DNA of 64,000 nt from Agathobacter ruminis (GCF_002735305.1 NZ_PDYG01000001.1:32608-96607), one strand, 5' to 3'; shown: positions 15,859-24,924, counted from the first letter of the stretch. Made by a program: numbers and translations. Notes: generated by a model from the sequence alone, not told the origin.

Positions 15859-16893
15859 CTAATATTTTCTGTGTTCCTGTAGTCCAAACATGGATGCATC
15901 ACTTCTCTTGTTCTGCGCCATGACACCCGCAAGGGGATGTGGCACATATGGCTCTTCAAGGTAAGTAAGCTCTTCGTCATTCAGTTCTAAATCCACAGCC
16001 TTTACTGCACCTTCTATATGATGCAGCTTGGTTGCTCCCACCACCGGTGATGTTACCTTAGTAAGGAGCCATGCCAAAGATACTTCTGTCATGGTTACAC
16101 CATGTTTTTCTGCAAGCTCAGCCACACGACCTATGATCACATCATCCTGCTCTTTACTAGCATCATATTTAAACTTAGCATAGGTATCCTCGGCAGCTCT
16201 CTTGGTATCGCCCTCACCCGGCTTTCTGGAAAGCCTTCCGCTTGCCAATGCACTGTAAGGAGTCAGTGCAATGTTTTCCTCTTCACAATAAGGCACCATC
16301 TCGCGCTCTTCTTCACGGAAGATCAGGTTATAATGTCCCTGGATTGAAACAAACTTTGCAAATCCTTCTTTTTCTGCCAGAGCATTCGCCTTTGCGATCT
16401 GCCATGCAAAGCAGTTTGAAATGCCGATATACCTTGCCTTGCCTGCTCTCACTATACGATTTAATCCATCCATGATATCGTAGATATCTGTATTCCAGTC
16501 CCACATGTGATAGATATACAGATCCACATAGTCCATTCCAAGGTTTTGAAGGCTTGTATTTATCATGTTTTCTATATGCAGCTGACCGGTAATTCCTTTT
16601 TCAATCTCTTCAGGTGTCCTTGGAAGGAATTTTGTTGCTACAACCACATCCTCACGCCTTGCAAAATCTCTAATGGCTCGTCCCACGTACTGCTCACTAG
16701 TTCCGCTCTGATAAGCGATTGCCGTGTCATAGAAATTTACTCCAAGATCAAGACCTCTTTTTATGATCTCTCTGGAGTGCTCCTCATCAATCGTCCAGCT
16801 GTGCTGTCCCTTTGTAGCATCTCCAAATCCCATGCAGCCCATGCATATACGTGACACATTCAAATCAGAATTTCCAAGTTTTGTATATTTCAT
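15859..16893 (-). CDS. Aldo/keto reductase
   Basis: A 344-residue NAD(P)H-dependent oxidoreductase with AKR landmarks: GVNFYDTAIAYQSGTSEQ (catalytic Asp and Tyr), a strand ending in K (VVATKF), His in DLYIYHMWDW, the GISN strand end, and the C-terminal cofactor block SPVVGATKLHHIE. Length and order fit the YhdN/AKR11-like group. It forms an operon with the CMD/cupin gene 15 bases downstream and overlaps the fragment upstream by ATGA. Confidence 0.93.
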   Translation of the reverse strand: MKYTKLGNSDLNVSRICMGCMGFGDATKGQHSWTIDEEHSREIIKRGLDLGVNFYDTAIAYQSGTSEQYVGRAIRDFARREDVVVATKFLPRTPEEIEKGITGQLHIENMINTSLQNLGMDYVDLYIYHMWDWNTDIYDIMDGLNRIVRAGKARYIGISNCFAWQIAKANALAEKEGFAKFVSIQGHYNLIFREEEREMVPYCEEENIALTPYSALASGRLSRKPGEGDTKRAAEDTYAKFKYDASKEQDDVIIGRVAELAEKHGVTMTEVSLAWLLTKVTSPVVGATKLHHIEGAVKAVDLELNDEELTYLEEPYVPHPLAGVMAQNKRSDASMFGLQEHRKY

Positions 16894-17123
16894 TGCATGA
16901 CTCCTTTCCGTTTACAGTATACAACACGTTCAAGATGTGCAAATCTTTCAGAAACAAGCTCCTTATCCCTTGGCTTTAATACTTCCCTAAATTCTTTTGG
17001 TGCTGGTGAAAATAGCTTTGTGTCCTGAATAAATGCAACGCCGGCAAACATCCAAATCGTTGTACGTTCAAAGTTAGGCGTTTTACTTTGGCTAAATTCC
17101 TTTCCATAGATATGGTAATGCAA
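16890..17123 (-). pseudogene. Short ORF or gene remnant before the aldo/keto reductase
   Basis: A 77-residue frame (start at 17123 uncertain) whose stop overlaps the reductase start. No family recognised and no good ribosome site. It may be the 3' end of a gene that once headed this operon. The C-terminal part (KPRDKELVSERFAHLERV) looks protein-like. Confidence 0.4.
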
Positions 17124-17178
17124 AACCTTGTCTAAACCTTCTCACAACTCAAATTATAAAGTGCCCTTCGTAATCCTA

Positions 17179-18012
17179 TTATAAGAAAGATACAACTAGA
17201 TTTTGAACAGAATCCATTACTTCATCAAAGCTTAAATCCTCAACATAATAATTATTTTTCTTAAATTGGTTCCAACGTTCTCTCATCTCCATATCAGAAC
17301 CTATGTCCTCAAGAACCGTTTGCATCTGTTCAGACCTGAACACTGTATCTCTTTTCTCACACGTAGCTAAAAATGCTGTCTTTAATGTTTCTCTCTCAAA
17401 AGACTTCTTATGAGTAATCTCGTAAACGTCATAAAAGTCTCGCGCTCTCGTATTCGCCAATCCACGACTAAGAATAGTCTGTAATTTTTCAGCTAATAGA
17501 GTTTCGATATTGTATGACTGCAATTCAATATCTCTATCTTCAAACATCAATTGATACCCATACTCTACCGCCCGCGGGGTTATTACATCATCAGTCGATA
17601 TATCAATTTTAATCGGCTGCTTAAGATTATCAAGTTTTCCTTCCATATGAACACGTACACCCGGATAATCAAATTCATCCATAATTGCTTCTATAGATTT
17701 GATTTCAAAAGACACATTATCTTCTAATGGAATCCCACCAATTTCATTTACAATCTTTTCAATCTCTTCCTGCGTCAACGGAAGCGCCTGCACGGTAGCA
17801 TCAATGTCCATTGTTGCGCGACTATTTAACCCAATCAATGAAGAGATAAGCATCCCACCTTTTAACACAAACTGATTCTTATACGCTGATATTGAAACAC
17901 GTTCCAAAAATCTTTCCATAAAGAATACTCGTATCATAGTCATAGCAACTTTGCTATCACTACCGGATATATTTCTTATCTTTGCTTTTAGCTGTATAGC
18001 AGTTTTTATCAT
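17179..18012 (-). CDS. abiEii: AbiEii toxin (nucleotidyltransferase)
   Basis: A 277-residue member of the AbiEii/AbiGii nucleotidyltransferase toxin family, the toxic half of the type IV AbiE abortive-infection system. The N-terminal catalytic block FVLKGGMLISSLIG followed by SRATMDIDAT shows the GG...DxD arrangement of these transferases, and a basic block (LAEKLQTILSRG) follows. Known homologues block growth by transferring nucleotides, some onto tRNA. It overlaps abiEi by 4 bases (ATGA). Confidence 0.93.
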   Translation of the reverse strand: MIKTAIQLKAKIRNISGSDSKVAMTMIRVFFMERFLERVSISAYKNQFVLKGGMLISSLIGLNSRATMDIDATVQALPLTQEEIEKIVNEIGGIPLEDNVSFEIKSIEAIMDEFDYPGVRVHMEGKLDNLKQPIKIDISTDDVITPRAVEYGYQLMFEDRDIELQSYNIETLLAEKLQTILSRGLANTRARDFYDVYEITHKKSFERETLKTAFLATCEKRDTVFRSEQMQTVLEDIGSDMEMRERWNQFKKNNYYVEDLSFDEVMDSVQNLVVSFL

Positions 18013-18602
18013 ACCATCACCTCAATGTATTTCATGATTTCATCTCGAATTTTTAAAGTTTCTGCATACTTAAGCAAACGCGTTAAGTTCTTGTCTTTTC
18101 TTCTCATATATGACTTAATTGCAGTCTGATAATGTTGAACTTCTATTTTGCCTCTCAGTTTTACAAGATCACAGATCGTCTTTTCCACATCATAGACCCT
18201 AACTGTGTTTCCGAAATTTGTTTGTAATTCTGTGATTCCAAGATTATAACTAGCCTCCTGTTCCTGCCGAATCACAACCCCTTCAGACAATAATCTAGTC
18301 CGATTAAATCTTGGTGGGACCGTCACAGTAATCTGTGAGTATTCTCTATCAATCATTTCATGAAGATACAGCGCAGTTTCTCCGGAGAAAATAACTTTTG
18401 GATAACGAAGTTGGAGAATGTACAGTTCATCCTCCCATGTGTCCGGCGAAATATAGATTCCTTTTGATACTTTCTCTAGTCCTCTTTCCTTAACATAGCT
18501 AGCCAGATACGTTCTGGAGATTCCGGCTTTCTCTACATCTTTTGAAAACAAGTATCCAGCATTTTGTTCTAACAATTTATCAATCTCTTCAAACTTTGTC
18601 AT
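18009..18602 (-). CDS. abiEi: AbiEi antitoxin / repressor
   Basis: About 198 residues starting at ATG 18602 (GAGGTGA upstream; frame open to 18620). An N-terminal winged-helix domain (residues ~1-55; YLFSKDVEKAGISRTYLASY) is followed by the AbiEi C-terminal domain (YPKVIFSGETALYLHEM). Homologues neutralise AbiEii and repress their own promoter by binding inverted repeats. Those repeats are present just upstream at 18624-18667. Confidence 0.92.
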   Translation of the reverse strand: MTKFEEIDKLLEQNAGYLFSKDVEKAGISRTYLASYVKERGLEKVSKGIYISPDTWEDELYILQLRYPKVIFSGETALYLHEMIDREYSQITVTVPPRFNRTRLLSEGVVIRQEQEASYNLGITELQTNFGNTVRVYDVEKTICDLVKLRGKIEVQHYQTAIKSYMRRKDKNLTRLLKYAETLKIRDEIMKYIEVMV

Positions 18603-18623
18603 ATATGTCACCTCAAGCACGCC

Positions 18624-18674
18624 TTACATTGGTGTACATATTTTACACCATATATACACCAATGTAAAGTACAC
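18624..18674 (-). promoter_or_regulatory. abiE promoter with 13-bp inverted-repeat operator
   Basis: TTACATTGGTGTA (18624-18636) and TACACCAATGTAA (18655-18667) form a perfect 13-bp inverted repeat, with a third half site TTTACACCA between. On the minus strand TTTACA, 17 bases, TAAAAT form a promoter inside the repeat, so AbiEi binding would block it. Confidence 0.88.
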
Positions 18675-18720
18675 TGATGACCATTATTTTGTCCAATTTA
18701 ATTTAAGAATCCAATACGTA

Positions 18721-18794
18721 ACAAACCCGCCCAGGCACGTCAATCACCAGAGTAATCTTCTCTGTCATTGACATCCCCGGACGGGTTTGTTTTG
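18721..18794. terminator. Complex stem-loop terminator between HigBA-like and AbiE genes
   Basis: Three stacked helices: ACAAACCCG/CGGGTTTGT (18721-18729 with 18782-18790), GTCAAT/ATTGAC (18739-18744 with 18767-18772) and AGAG/CTCT at the tip. A T-rich run follows on the plus strand; the minus side has only a short one. Confidence 0.6.
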
Positions 18795-18816
18795 TGTTAA
18801 TCAAGGTACTTAGAGT

Positions 18817-19104
18817 TCATTTTGAAACGGTTGGTACAAACTCTAATTTTAACTGCATCCCTAATCCTTCTGCTATCCTTTTCATCATAGCAAGGCTGGG
18901 ATTTCGTGTTCCATTTTCAATCCTACTAATATCAGCTTGAGTAATGCCTGTTTTTTCAGCAAGTTCTTTCTGCGTAATATGTTGACTGTTGCGCGCATCA
19001 ATCATCGCTTGAATTATATCATACTCCGGTTGCAATGCATCATATTCCGCTTTCACTTCCGGATTTTGCAGAGCTTTCTTTTTATAATCTTTATAACTAC
19101 TCAT
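18817..19104 (-). CDS. HigA-like HTH antitoxin
   Basis: A 95-residue protein with an XRE helix-turn-helix (about residues 38-75; ITQKELAEKTGITQADISRI then ENGTRNPSL). It follows and overlaps a RelE/HigB-type toxin gene by 8 bases, the toxin-first order of HigBA modules. As antitoxin it would bind the toxin and the operator near 19466-19487. Confidence 0.9.
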   Translation of the reverse strand: MSSYKDYKKKALQNPEVKAEYDALQPEYDIIQAMIDARNSQHITQKELAEKTGITQADISRIENGTRNPSLAMMKRIAEGLGMQLKLEFVPTVSK

Positions 19105-19447
19105 GACAATACCTCCGTTCGTAATCAGATTTATATTTTTGCGCTAAATCCAAGTCTGCCTTAGGAGTCTTTTGTGTTTTCTTGACAAACCCATTTGTTA
19201 ATATAGCCTTTTGCCCCACAAAGAAGAAATAGAAAACCCTTGTAATATTTGATCCTTGCTTTGTCCGAAGTTCAAATATTCCATCTCCTATCGAACCTGA
19301 ATAAGGTTCACGAAGCTTTGGGCCATTTGTTTCCAACAAATCAATTGTCCTTAAAGTCTTCGCCTTTATCTTTGGCTCTAACGAATCCAAAAACTCCTGA
19401 ACAGGACACTGACCTTCACTTGTATCATAAAATTCAACTTCAAACAT
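19097..19447 (-). CDS. RelE/HigB-type toxin (phage Gp49-like)
   Basis: A 116-residue protein of the phage-derived Gp49-like/HigB group: VEFYDTSEGQCPVQEFLDSL at the start, then GIFELRTKQGSNITRVFYFF and KKTQKTP near the end, which carry the basic residues of the RNase active site. It would cleave mRNA at the ribosome. Gene order and overlap with the HTH antitoxin support the assignment. Confidence 0.9.
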   Translation of the reverse strand: MFEVEFYDTSEGQCPVQEFLDSLEPKIKAKTLRTIDLLETNGPKLREPYSGSIGDGIFELRTKQGSNITRVFYFFFVGQKAILTNGFVKKTQKTPKADLDLAQKYKSDYERRYCHE

Positions 19448-19465
19448 TTCGTTCTCTCCTTTAAT

Positions 19466-19487
19466 AATATGTCGTATTCAACATATT
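19466..19487. promoter_or_regulatory. Inverted repeat upstream of the HigBA-like pair
   Basis: AATATGT (19466-19472) and ACATATT (19481-19487) form an 8-base-spaced inverted repeat 18 bases upstream of the toxin start; a likely antitoxin-binding operator. Confidence 0.55.
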
Positions 19488-19684
19488 GTCAATGCTCATT
19501 TATCCATTTAACCCTAGTAACATTTTTTCATAGTAACTCTTCTCTTGTTTTATCAAATAAAACTTTCTCTTCTTTCGGAATCTCAAAAATATACTTATAA
19601 TATATATACTATACTAATCAGATACTACCCTTCAGTCAATACTAATAGTACAATTATATATATTATTAATAAACGAGGTGTATT

Positions 19685-19999
19685 ATGAATGATAACTACG
19701 GAGAACAGATAAAGCGTTACCGAATCAATCTCGGAATGACTCAAAATCAGGTAGCAACCGAATTAGATGTCACAGCAGGATACATCAGTAACGTCGAAAA
19801 TGGCAGAACTGCTATGTCACTTAGACTTCTTATCTACTATGCCAAACTTATGGGAATCACACTTGATGAACTTGTTGGAAATTTAGAACCGGACTACATA
19901 GCCTCATCCATCGACAACGCGCTGATGGCTGAAATAAAAAAGCTCAATAATGAGGAAAAAGAAAAGCTTCTAAAAACTATTAAATTATGGAAGAAATAA
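19685..19999 (+). CDS. XRE-family HTH regulator (only plus-strand gene)
   Basis: A 104-residue regulator with the HTH at about residues 7-60 (IKRYRINLGMTQNQVATELD then VTAGYISNVENGR). GAGGTG precedes ATG 19685. The A/T-rich region before it contains TATAAT near 19597. It is transcribed away from the HigBA-like pair. Its targets are not evident; the short imperfect repeats at 19610-19650 could be its own operator. Confidence 0.88.
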   Translation: MNDNYGEQIKRYRINLGMTQNQVATELDVTAGYISNVENGRTAMSLRLLIYYAKLMGITLDELVGNLEPDYIASSIDNALMAEIKKLNNEEKEKLLKTIKLWKK

Positions 20000-20004
20000 G
20001 AAAA

Positions 20005-20035
20005 GGCAGCTGTTGCAAAGTTTGCAACAGCTGCC
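20005..20035. terminator. Perfect 15-bp hairpin after the plus-strand HTH gene
   Basis: GGCAGCTGTTGCAAA/TTTGCAACAGCTGCC with a single-base loop. A run TTTTCTTATTT follows on the minus side, so it best terminates minus-strand transcripts, while also closing the convergent plus-strand gene. Confidence 0.75.
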
Positions 20036-20066
20036 ACTTCATTCAAGTATTAGGGCTCATTTTGAT

Positions 20067-20196
20067 GTCATACGATACCACCATCGCTAATGACAAAATG
20101 CTCCCCCATTAATTCTTCCTTACCATCTTCAGAATATAGATAACTTCTGTCAGGAATTGCAATAAAAAATACATCTCCATAAATTTCGATTTGCTT
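20067..20196 (-). pseudogene. 3' remnant of an unknown gene
   Basis: An open frame without a start reads KQIEIYGDVFFIAIPDRSYL and ends ...GEHFVISDGGIV then stop. It has the composition of a genuine protein C-terminus. The 5' part is absent, replaced by the methyltransferase gene end. Confidence 0.5.
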
Positions 20197-20214
20197 ATTT
20201 CATTATCCTGAAAG

Positions 20215-21003
20215 TTATTTTTTCTTCAGTACTGCCAATGCAGCATAATGAAGTACCTCGAATTGCTCAGGCGCTATTTCATCAAGCAATTTCCTGTGTT
20301 CTACATCCCATTTTTCAAGTTCTTCCTCCGACAATGACGCACCCACGCCTCGAGATGCTTTCATCCGCCCATGCCATGATTCCTTAGTAAAGGATATCTT
20401 CAAATCGTATTCTTCATGATCTTCCAATTCGAAATACTCATAAGTCACATTGGGGATCCATATTGCATGTTTGGTCTCCCCGGCCCCTGTCCAGTTAGGA
20501 CTATATTTCAGAACAAGCTCCTCACTTTTTCCTGCTATCTTATCTTCAAAGGGAAGCCATGCCATATATAGGATCAGCAGCCTTCCATCCGGCTTAAGAA
20601 TGTCAGCCAATTTGGGCATAACCCGCTCATGATCGAAATACCAGAAACACTGACAAGCCGTAATTACATCATAGCTTTCTTTTGGAAAATCAATTTCTTC
20701 TGTAGGTACCGTTTGAAAATCAATCTTCATACCGGCGTCTTCCGACAGGCGTTTCGCTTGTTCTATCTGTTCAGGAGAGATATCAGTTCCTGTCCAATTT
20801 GCTCCATAGCGGTACATATTACGTGGCAGTACGCCGGTTCCTGTCCCAAGATCAAGCACATTCTGTCCATCTATGCAAAGCCCTCTATCTGCGATCCTCT
20901 GATAAAATTCATTCGGATAGACATCCCTGTATTTTGCGTATTCATCCGAAGTCCTTCCCCAGTCAAACGCCTTCCCGGCATCTATACGTCTATCAATTAT
21001 CAT
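20215..21003 (-). CDS. Class I SAM-dependent methyltransferase
   Basis: A 262-residue methyltransferase. Motif I is VLDLGTGTGVLP (about residue 49), acidic residue of motif II follows in WTGTDISPEQIEQA, and the later strand is YDVITACQCFWYFDHE. The closest style is the ubiquinone/menaquinone-type small-molecule methyltransferases (methyltransferase_11/25), but the substrate cannot be told. It belongs to the accessory cluster of small enzymes at 20-28 kb. Confidence 0.88.
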   Translation of the reverse strand: MIIDRRIDAGKAFDWGRTSDEYAKYRDVYPNEFYQRIADRGLCIDGQNVLDLGTGTGVLPRNMYRYGANWTGTDISPEQIEQAKRLSEDAGMKIDFQTVPTEEIDFPKESYDVITACQCFWYFDHERVMPKLADILKPDGRLLILYMAWLPFEDKIAGKSEELVLKYSPNWTGAGETKHAIWIPNVTYEYFELEDHEEYDLKISFTKESWHGRMKASRGVGASLSEEELEKWDVEHRKLLDEIAPEQFEVLHYAALAVLKKK

Positions 21004-21026
21004 AGAAATAATCCTTCCATTTTCTT

Positions 21027-21242
21027 TTAATATATCTTTTCTATTTCTTCACTGATGCCATATATTTCTTTGAATTCCACCAAATCGTCCTGATTTTTTA
21101 TAAGCATTATTTCTTCAAACGCACCTGTTGCAATATCTTTAAATCCTGCCACTTGCTCTCCATTACAGATAGAGGATTTTATCACAGGCTTCTTGGATGA
21201 TTTGTCATAGGTTTTCTTCTCAATTCTTCGCTTAAAAAACAT
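21027..21242 (-). CDS. Small conserved protein, 71 aa
   Basis: Start ATG 21242 (GGGGGAGAG upstream); the open frame reaches 21308. The sequence MFFKRRIEKKTYDKSSKKPV leads to ICNGEQVAGFKDIATGAFEE. I recall similar short proteins in many Clostridia, with no established function. Confidence 0.65.
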   Translation of the reverse strand: MFFKRRIEKKTYDKSSKKPVIKSSICNGEQVAGFKDIATGAFEEIMLIKNQDDLVEFKEIYGISEEIEKIY

Positions 21243-21264
21243 AAGTCTCTCCCCCAATCCTTGC

Positions 21265-21717
21265 TCAAAGCTTATACTGCATGAAATTTTCATTATGCTT
21301 AAATCCATATGAGGTATACAACTTCACTCCCATATCAGAAGCTGTGATTTGAACTGTTCCACAACCATATGCTTTTGCCTCATTTACAACTCTATCAAGC
21401 AGTTCTTTAGCAATTCCTTGCCGTCTGTATTCTGGATTTGTATACATACTTGATAATAAGCCTATTCTGCCAGATGGACATCCAAAATAAGGAGGTTTCT
21501 CAACAAAAGACATACCACTAGTACCAATAATTTTATCTCCATCAAAAGCTAACCAGGAAACAAAGGTTCCATCTGCCATATGTCTGCTATAATAATCCTT
21601 AAGAGCCGGAGGTAAATCTATATCCTCTTTAGCCCCTTCTTCTCTCAGTTGATTTATACGCATTTTTATAAAGGTATTCAGGTCAGTTTCAGTAAGTTTT
21701 TTATAAACTATTCCCAT
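21265..21717 (-). CDS. GNAT N-acetyltransferase
   Basis: A 150-residue GNAT-fold acetyltransferase. The acetyl-CoA loop is in YTNPEYRRQGIAKELLDRVV (pattern R-x-x-G-x-A), and the C-terminal strand-helix LYTSYGFKHNENFMQYKL is typical. GGGGGG before ATG 21717. Substrate unknown; one of several acetyltransferases in this stretch. Confidence 0.9.
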   Translation of the reverse strand: MGIVYKKLTETDLNTFIKMRINQLREEGAKEDIDLPPALKDYYSRHMADGTFVSWLAFDGDKIIGTSGMSFVEKPPYFGCPSGRIGLLSSMYTNPEYRRQGIAKELLDRVVNEAKAYGCGTVQITASDMGVKLYTSYGFKHNENFMQYKL

Positions 21718-21753
21718 TTTGTTCCCCCCTACAAACTTGAATTATCCTAAGAA

Positions 21754-22030
21754 TCCATCTTATTCTTCAACTTATTTACCAGAGATGCATCTAATTTGGT
21801 TAGAAGCTCCTGCATCGAAATTTGGCCAGACTTTCTTATTTCCTTAAGTTGTTCAGAATCCTTTATTTTTCTATCAGCTTCACTTTTAGGATATCCTTGC
21901 CCGAATGGTTCTGAAAAAAGAGCTTCTATTGTTCTTTCAAGATTTTCAACACCTGACCATGTATAATCTTCACCTAATGGTAAAGATATCGCATTTCCAT
22001 TATTTATCTGTGCAAATAATATCAGCAGGT
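21754..22030 (-). pseudogene. 3' remnant of an unknown gene, ~90 codons
   Basis: The 320-base gap here holds an open frame with no start: ...LLILFAQINNGNAISLPLGE, then YTWSGVENLERTIEALFSEP, ending NKLKNKMDS and stop. Coding-like but headless, since the neighbouring acetyltransferase stop interrupts it at the 5' side. Family not recognised. Confidence 0.5.
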
Positions 22031-22037
22031 AGCAATG

Positions 22038-22481
22038 CTATAATACTATTCTCATAGATGCCGTTCCGTTTTCGCAGCCTAATTCCTCAAAATCCATACG
22101 CTTATATAATTCATAAGCTGTTTTCATCACTTCAGGTTTAGTAGTAAATGTCAATTGGTCATACCCAAGCGTCCGTGCCTTCTCTGTCATGGAATTAAGC
22201 AGAACTCTTGCATACCCTTTCCCACGATACTCAGGTTTAATAAACAATCGTTTTCCTTCGCAGCCTGTGGCATCTACTTTTTTTATAGCTATACAGCCTG
22301 CAGGTTCACCATTTTCATAGCCAACAAGAATCGCTCCACCCTTGTAAAAATTATTTAAATCAGCCAATTCTTTATCAAAAGAAACAAAGCATCCCTCGGC
22401 ACCTTTAATCTGAGAATACTCAATGAATAACGCTTTTGCCACCTCTGTATCATTACATTCTTTTACCTCAAAAGTTCCCAA
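22038..22481 (-). CDS. GNAT N-acetyltransferase
   Basis: A 147-residue acetyltransferase with the acetyl-CoA loop in RLFIKPEYRGKGYARVLLNS and the C-terminal ELYKRMDFEELG block. The start appears to be TTG 22481 with AAGGAGATAA upstream, inside the end of the HD gene (19-base overlap), so the two are co-translated. Confidence 0.88.
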   Translation of the reverse strand: MGTFEVKECNDTEVAKALFIEYSQIKGAEGCFVSFDKELADLNNFYKGGAILVGYENGEPAGCIAIKKVDATGCEGKRLFIKPEYRGKGYARVLLNSMTEKARTLGYDQLTFTTKPEVMKTAYELYKRMDFEELGCENGTASMRIVL

Positions 22482-23047
22482 TTTTTGTTATCTCCTTCTA
22501 TCTTTTTCATTGTGTCTTCTAAAATTGCCTCTCGCAATTCTGTAAGCCAAGAGGAAAACGCTACGGTGTCGAATGCGTAGGTCTTGTTGAGTTCAAACTC
22601 ATTTTCAGACCAAGTATCAAGTGGCGATTCATTATGCTGAATCAAGGCTTCTAGTTTATCTAGTGATTTATAAAGCTTAGCTTCCTTTGTTTCTTGTGCA
22701 TCCATTTCTTTATAAAGTGCCGCTAGGTCTTCTGATAATTCTGCAGGAAGCGTTTTTACCCACTGATTTAATAATGAATCTTCAACTTCTCTATCAGAAT
22801 CAGTCTTTACAAAAGTTGGAATATCGCCTGTAAAGCACTCGCCAAGATCATGTATCAGGCACATATCAACTACCTTATTTATATCAATATCTTTAAATTC
22901 GTGTCTTAATAAAAAAGCCATAAGCGAAATACGCCAACTATGCTCAGCTACGCTTTCCGTCCTGCGTTTTGTTGTTGTGCAATGTCTTGGGGTATCTTTT
23001 AGTCTTTCCGCAACATGCAATATTTCCAAATACTCTCTAGCATCCAT
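22463..23047 (-). CDS. HD-domain hydrolase (YfbR/HDDC2-like nucleotidase)
   Basis: A 194-residue HD phosphohydrolase: VAEHSWRISLMAFLL supplies the first His, MCLIHDLGECFTGDIP the HD pair, and a later Asp is in YKSLDKLEALIQHNE. This is the arrangement of YfbR/HDDC2 5'-deoxynucleotidases, which act on deoxynucleoside monophosphates. GGAGATAG precedes ATG 23047. Confidence 0.9.
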   Translation of the reverse strand: MDAREYLEILHVAERLKDTPRHCTTTKRRTESVAEHSWRISLMAFLLRHEFKDIDINKVVDMCLIHDLGECFTGDIPTFVKTDSDREVEDSLLNQWVKTLPAELSEDLAALYKEMDAQETKEAKLYKSLDKLEALIQHNESPLDTWSENEFELNKTYAFDTVAFSSWLTELREAILEDTMKKIEGDNKNWELLR

Positions 23048-23067
23048 AGTATCTATCTCCTATTTTC

Positions 23068-23451
23068 CTAAATTGTGATTTCGATCTGATTACCCTCGAT
23101 TGCAACAATGCAGCTTTCATAATAGCCATCCCCGGTTGTTCTTGGTCCACTTACCACTTCAAATCCATCGGCTTTAAGACAATGTGTCAATTCATCGACG
23201 CGTTCCTTGCTTCCTACCGAGAATGCGATGTGGATCAGTCCTGTACGATTCAGAAATTTCTCCTCGTCAGCCATATCCGGCTTGTTCATGATTTCAAGTC
23301 TCGCTCCATCGTCGAAAGAAATGAAGTAGGAACGGAAATCGGTTTTTGTATTGTGATAACCATCATTCGATTTCCCTTCGAGATATTTAACAAAGAAATC
23401 TCTGGCCGTTTCTATATCATTGACATACATTGCAACATGTTCAATTCTCAT
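23068..23451 (-). CDS. VOC family (glyoxalase-like) protein
   Basis: A 127-residue vicinal-oxygen-chelate protein made of two beta-alpha-beta-beta-beta units: [20 protein letters not shown] opens with a metal-binding His and [18 protein letters not shown] holds another, with Glu in the last strand (NQIEITI). Possible roles include lyase or resistance-type binding. Its ribosome site (GTGAGGAC) lies in a leftover piece of a marR 3' end (23459-23491). Confidence 0.9.
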   Translation of the reverse strand: MRIEHVAMYVNDIETARDFFVKYLEGKSNDGYHNTKTDFRSYFISFDDGARLEIMNKPDMADEEKFLNRTGLIHIAFSVGSKERVDELTHCLKADGFEVVSGPRTTGDGYYESCIVAIEGNQIEITI

Positions 23452-23458
23452 ACTCTGT

Positions 23459-23491
23459 CCTCACTCTCAAATGCTTCATTATATAATTTTA
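23459..23491 (-). repeat. 33-bp copy of the marR 3' end
   Basis: Matches 26455-26487 at 32 of 33 bases. In the marR frame it reads [10 protein letters not shown] (KLYNEAIESE in marR). It contains the GTGAGGA ribosome site used by the following VOC gene. Confidence 0.85.
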
Positions 23492-23538
23492 TATTTAACG
23501 TTCAAAATCAAGCATATCTCACATCTCCCCCGACTGTT

Positions 23539-24924
23539 TTATTTATACATATCATCCAATGTAATTAATTTACAATCACTTGCATTCTCTTTCACATATT
23601 CTGAAAAACCACCAAGAGAAAACACGCATACTACTGGATTGGTTGTAGGAATATATTTTATTTTATCCAATAATTTTTCATATTCAGTTTTGTCAAACTG
23701 AGAATTTTTAAATTTGCATTCCCCAACTAAAAGAATTTGTTTTCCATTCTTTCCCAGCAAATCAATTTCAATTTGCTTCTGTTTTCTCTCTTCATCTAAT
23801 ACTGTATCCTGGTAGTCTGCAATATCAGTAAGAATAGGGAAATCATCTACACCTGCATGTGACAAAAGATATTCCTTTGCCATTTTTTCAAATACTTTTC
23901 CCATAAAATCGTGTAAATGATCTTTTACCGCAGAGTAAAAATAGGATTCACCGTTATCTGCATTTATAAGACTGGTTGCTCTATTTACATATTTGAACCA
24001 AAATTCAAGCATACTATCATTAAGAATATAATACGGTTTCTTTGTAACTCGCCTTTCCAGCAATTCGGCCTTAACAAGTACTTTTAATGGATAAGTCACT
24101 TCATCAACCCCAACATACGATGCAATTTCACTATTCTTTGTATGCCCAGTTGCTACTGCAGAAATAATAGAATTGTATAATGCTGGATTTTTTTTGTCGT
24201 TACTGACTACCGTTTTAATTTGCTCTTCTGAAAAGTATCCACCAACAGAATAAAACTGGTCAATTATATTTTCTTCCAAAGATTCAGATACATCAAACTG
24301 TTCGATATACTTTGCAACACCATTTGTAAGTCCATAACAAATAGCTTTTTCTTCGTTAGTATATCCATCCAGAAATTCTGCAGTTTCAATATAATTAAAA
24401 GGACGCAACTTTAATTCTAGGTCGCTTCGACCATGCAAAGGAGCTGTTTCTGCCAACACTTCATCCTTCATAAAACTAACCAAAGAGCCGCATATTATAA
24501 AGAACAGATTACCTTTTTTCCACTTTGTATCAATCTGCTTCTGAAGAACAGACTGAATATAAGGGCACTGTTTTGCAAGATAAGGATATTCATCTATAAA
24601 AAAAACTATTCTTTCCTTTTCAGCCTGTTTTCCTATATAATCAAATAAATTTTCAAAACTATTAAAACTAATATTTCCTAACAATTCCGGTGACAAGGTA
24701 TTTAAAACAGATTCCGTCATCATAGATAATAGTTCTGCCTCACCTCGTTCAACTGCTGTGAAAGATATGCTCTTGCAGTCATGATCATGCATGAATTTAT
24801 TAATAAGTTTCGTTTTACCAATTCGACGACGTCCATACAGAACAGTCATTACAAAACCGCTCTGTTTAAATTTCTTATCAAGAATTCTTAATTCTGTTGT
24901 TCTACCTCTAAATATATCCTGCAT
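23539..24924 (-). CDS. ATP-binding protein (archaeal-type AAA ATPase with DUF234 end)
   Basis: About 461 residues starting at ATG 24924 (GGAGGTGCC upstream; frame open to 25077). Walker A VLYGRRRIGKTKLINKF is near residue 25, Walker B region RIVFFIDEYPYLAKQ near 110, then a winged-helix segment and a C-terminal DUF234 nuclease-like part (QIEIDLLGKNGKQILLVGE, with E-D-E/K-like residues). Members are widespread, often mobile, and of unclear role. Confidence 0.9.
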   Translation of the reverse strand: MQDIFRGRTTELRILDKKFKQSGFVMTVLYGRRRIGKTKLINKFMHDHDCKSISFTAVERGEAELLSMMTESVLNTLSPELLGNISFNSFENLFDYIGKQAEKERIVFFIDEYPYLAKQCPYIQSVLQKQIDTKWKKGNLFFIICGSLVSFMKDEVLAETAPLHGRSDLELKLRPFNYIETAEFLDGYTNEEKAICYGLTNGVAKYIEQFDVSESLEENIIDQFYSVGGYFSEEQIKTVVSNDKKNPALYNSIISAVATGHTKNSEIASYVGVDEVTYPLKVLVKAELLERRVTKKPYYILNDSMLEFWFKYVNRATSLINADNGESYFYSAVKDHLHDFMGKVFEKMAKEYLLSHAGVDDFPILTDIADYQDTVLDEERKQKQIEIDLLGKNGKQILLVGECKFKNSQFDKTEYEKLLDKIKYIPTTNPVVCVFSLGGFSEYVKENASDCKLITLDDMYK

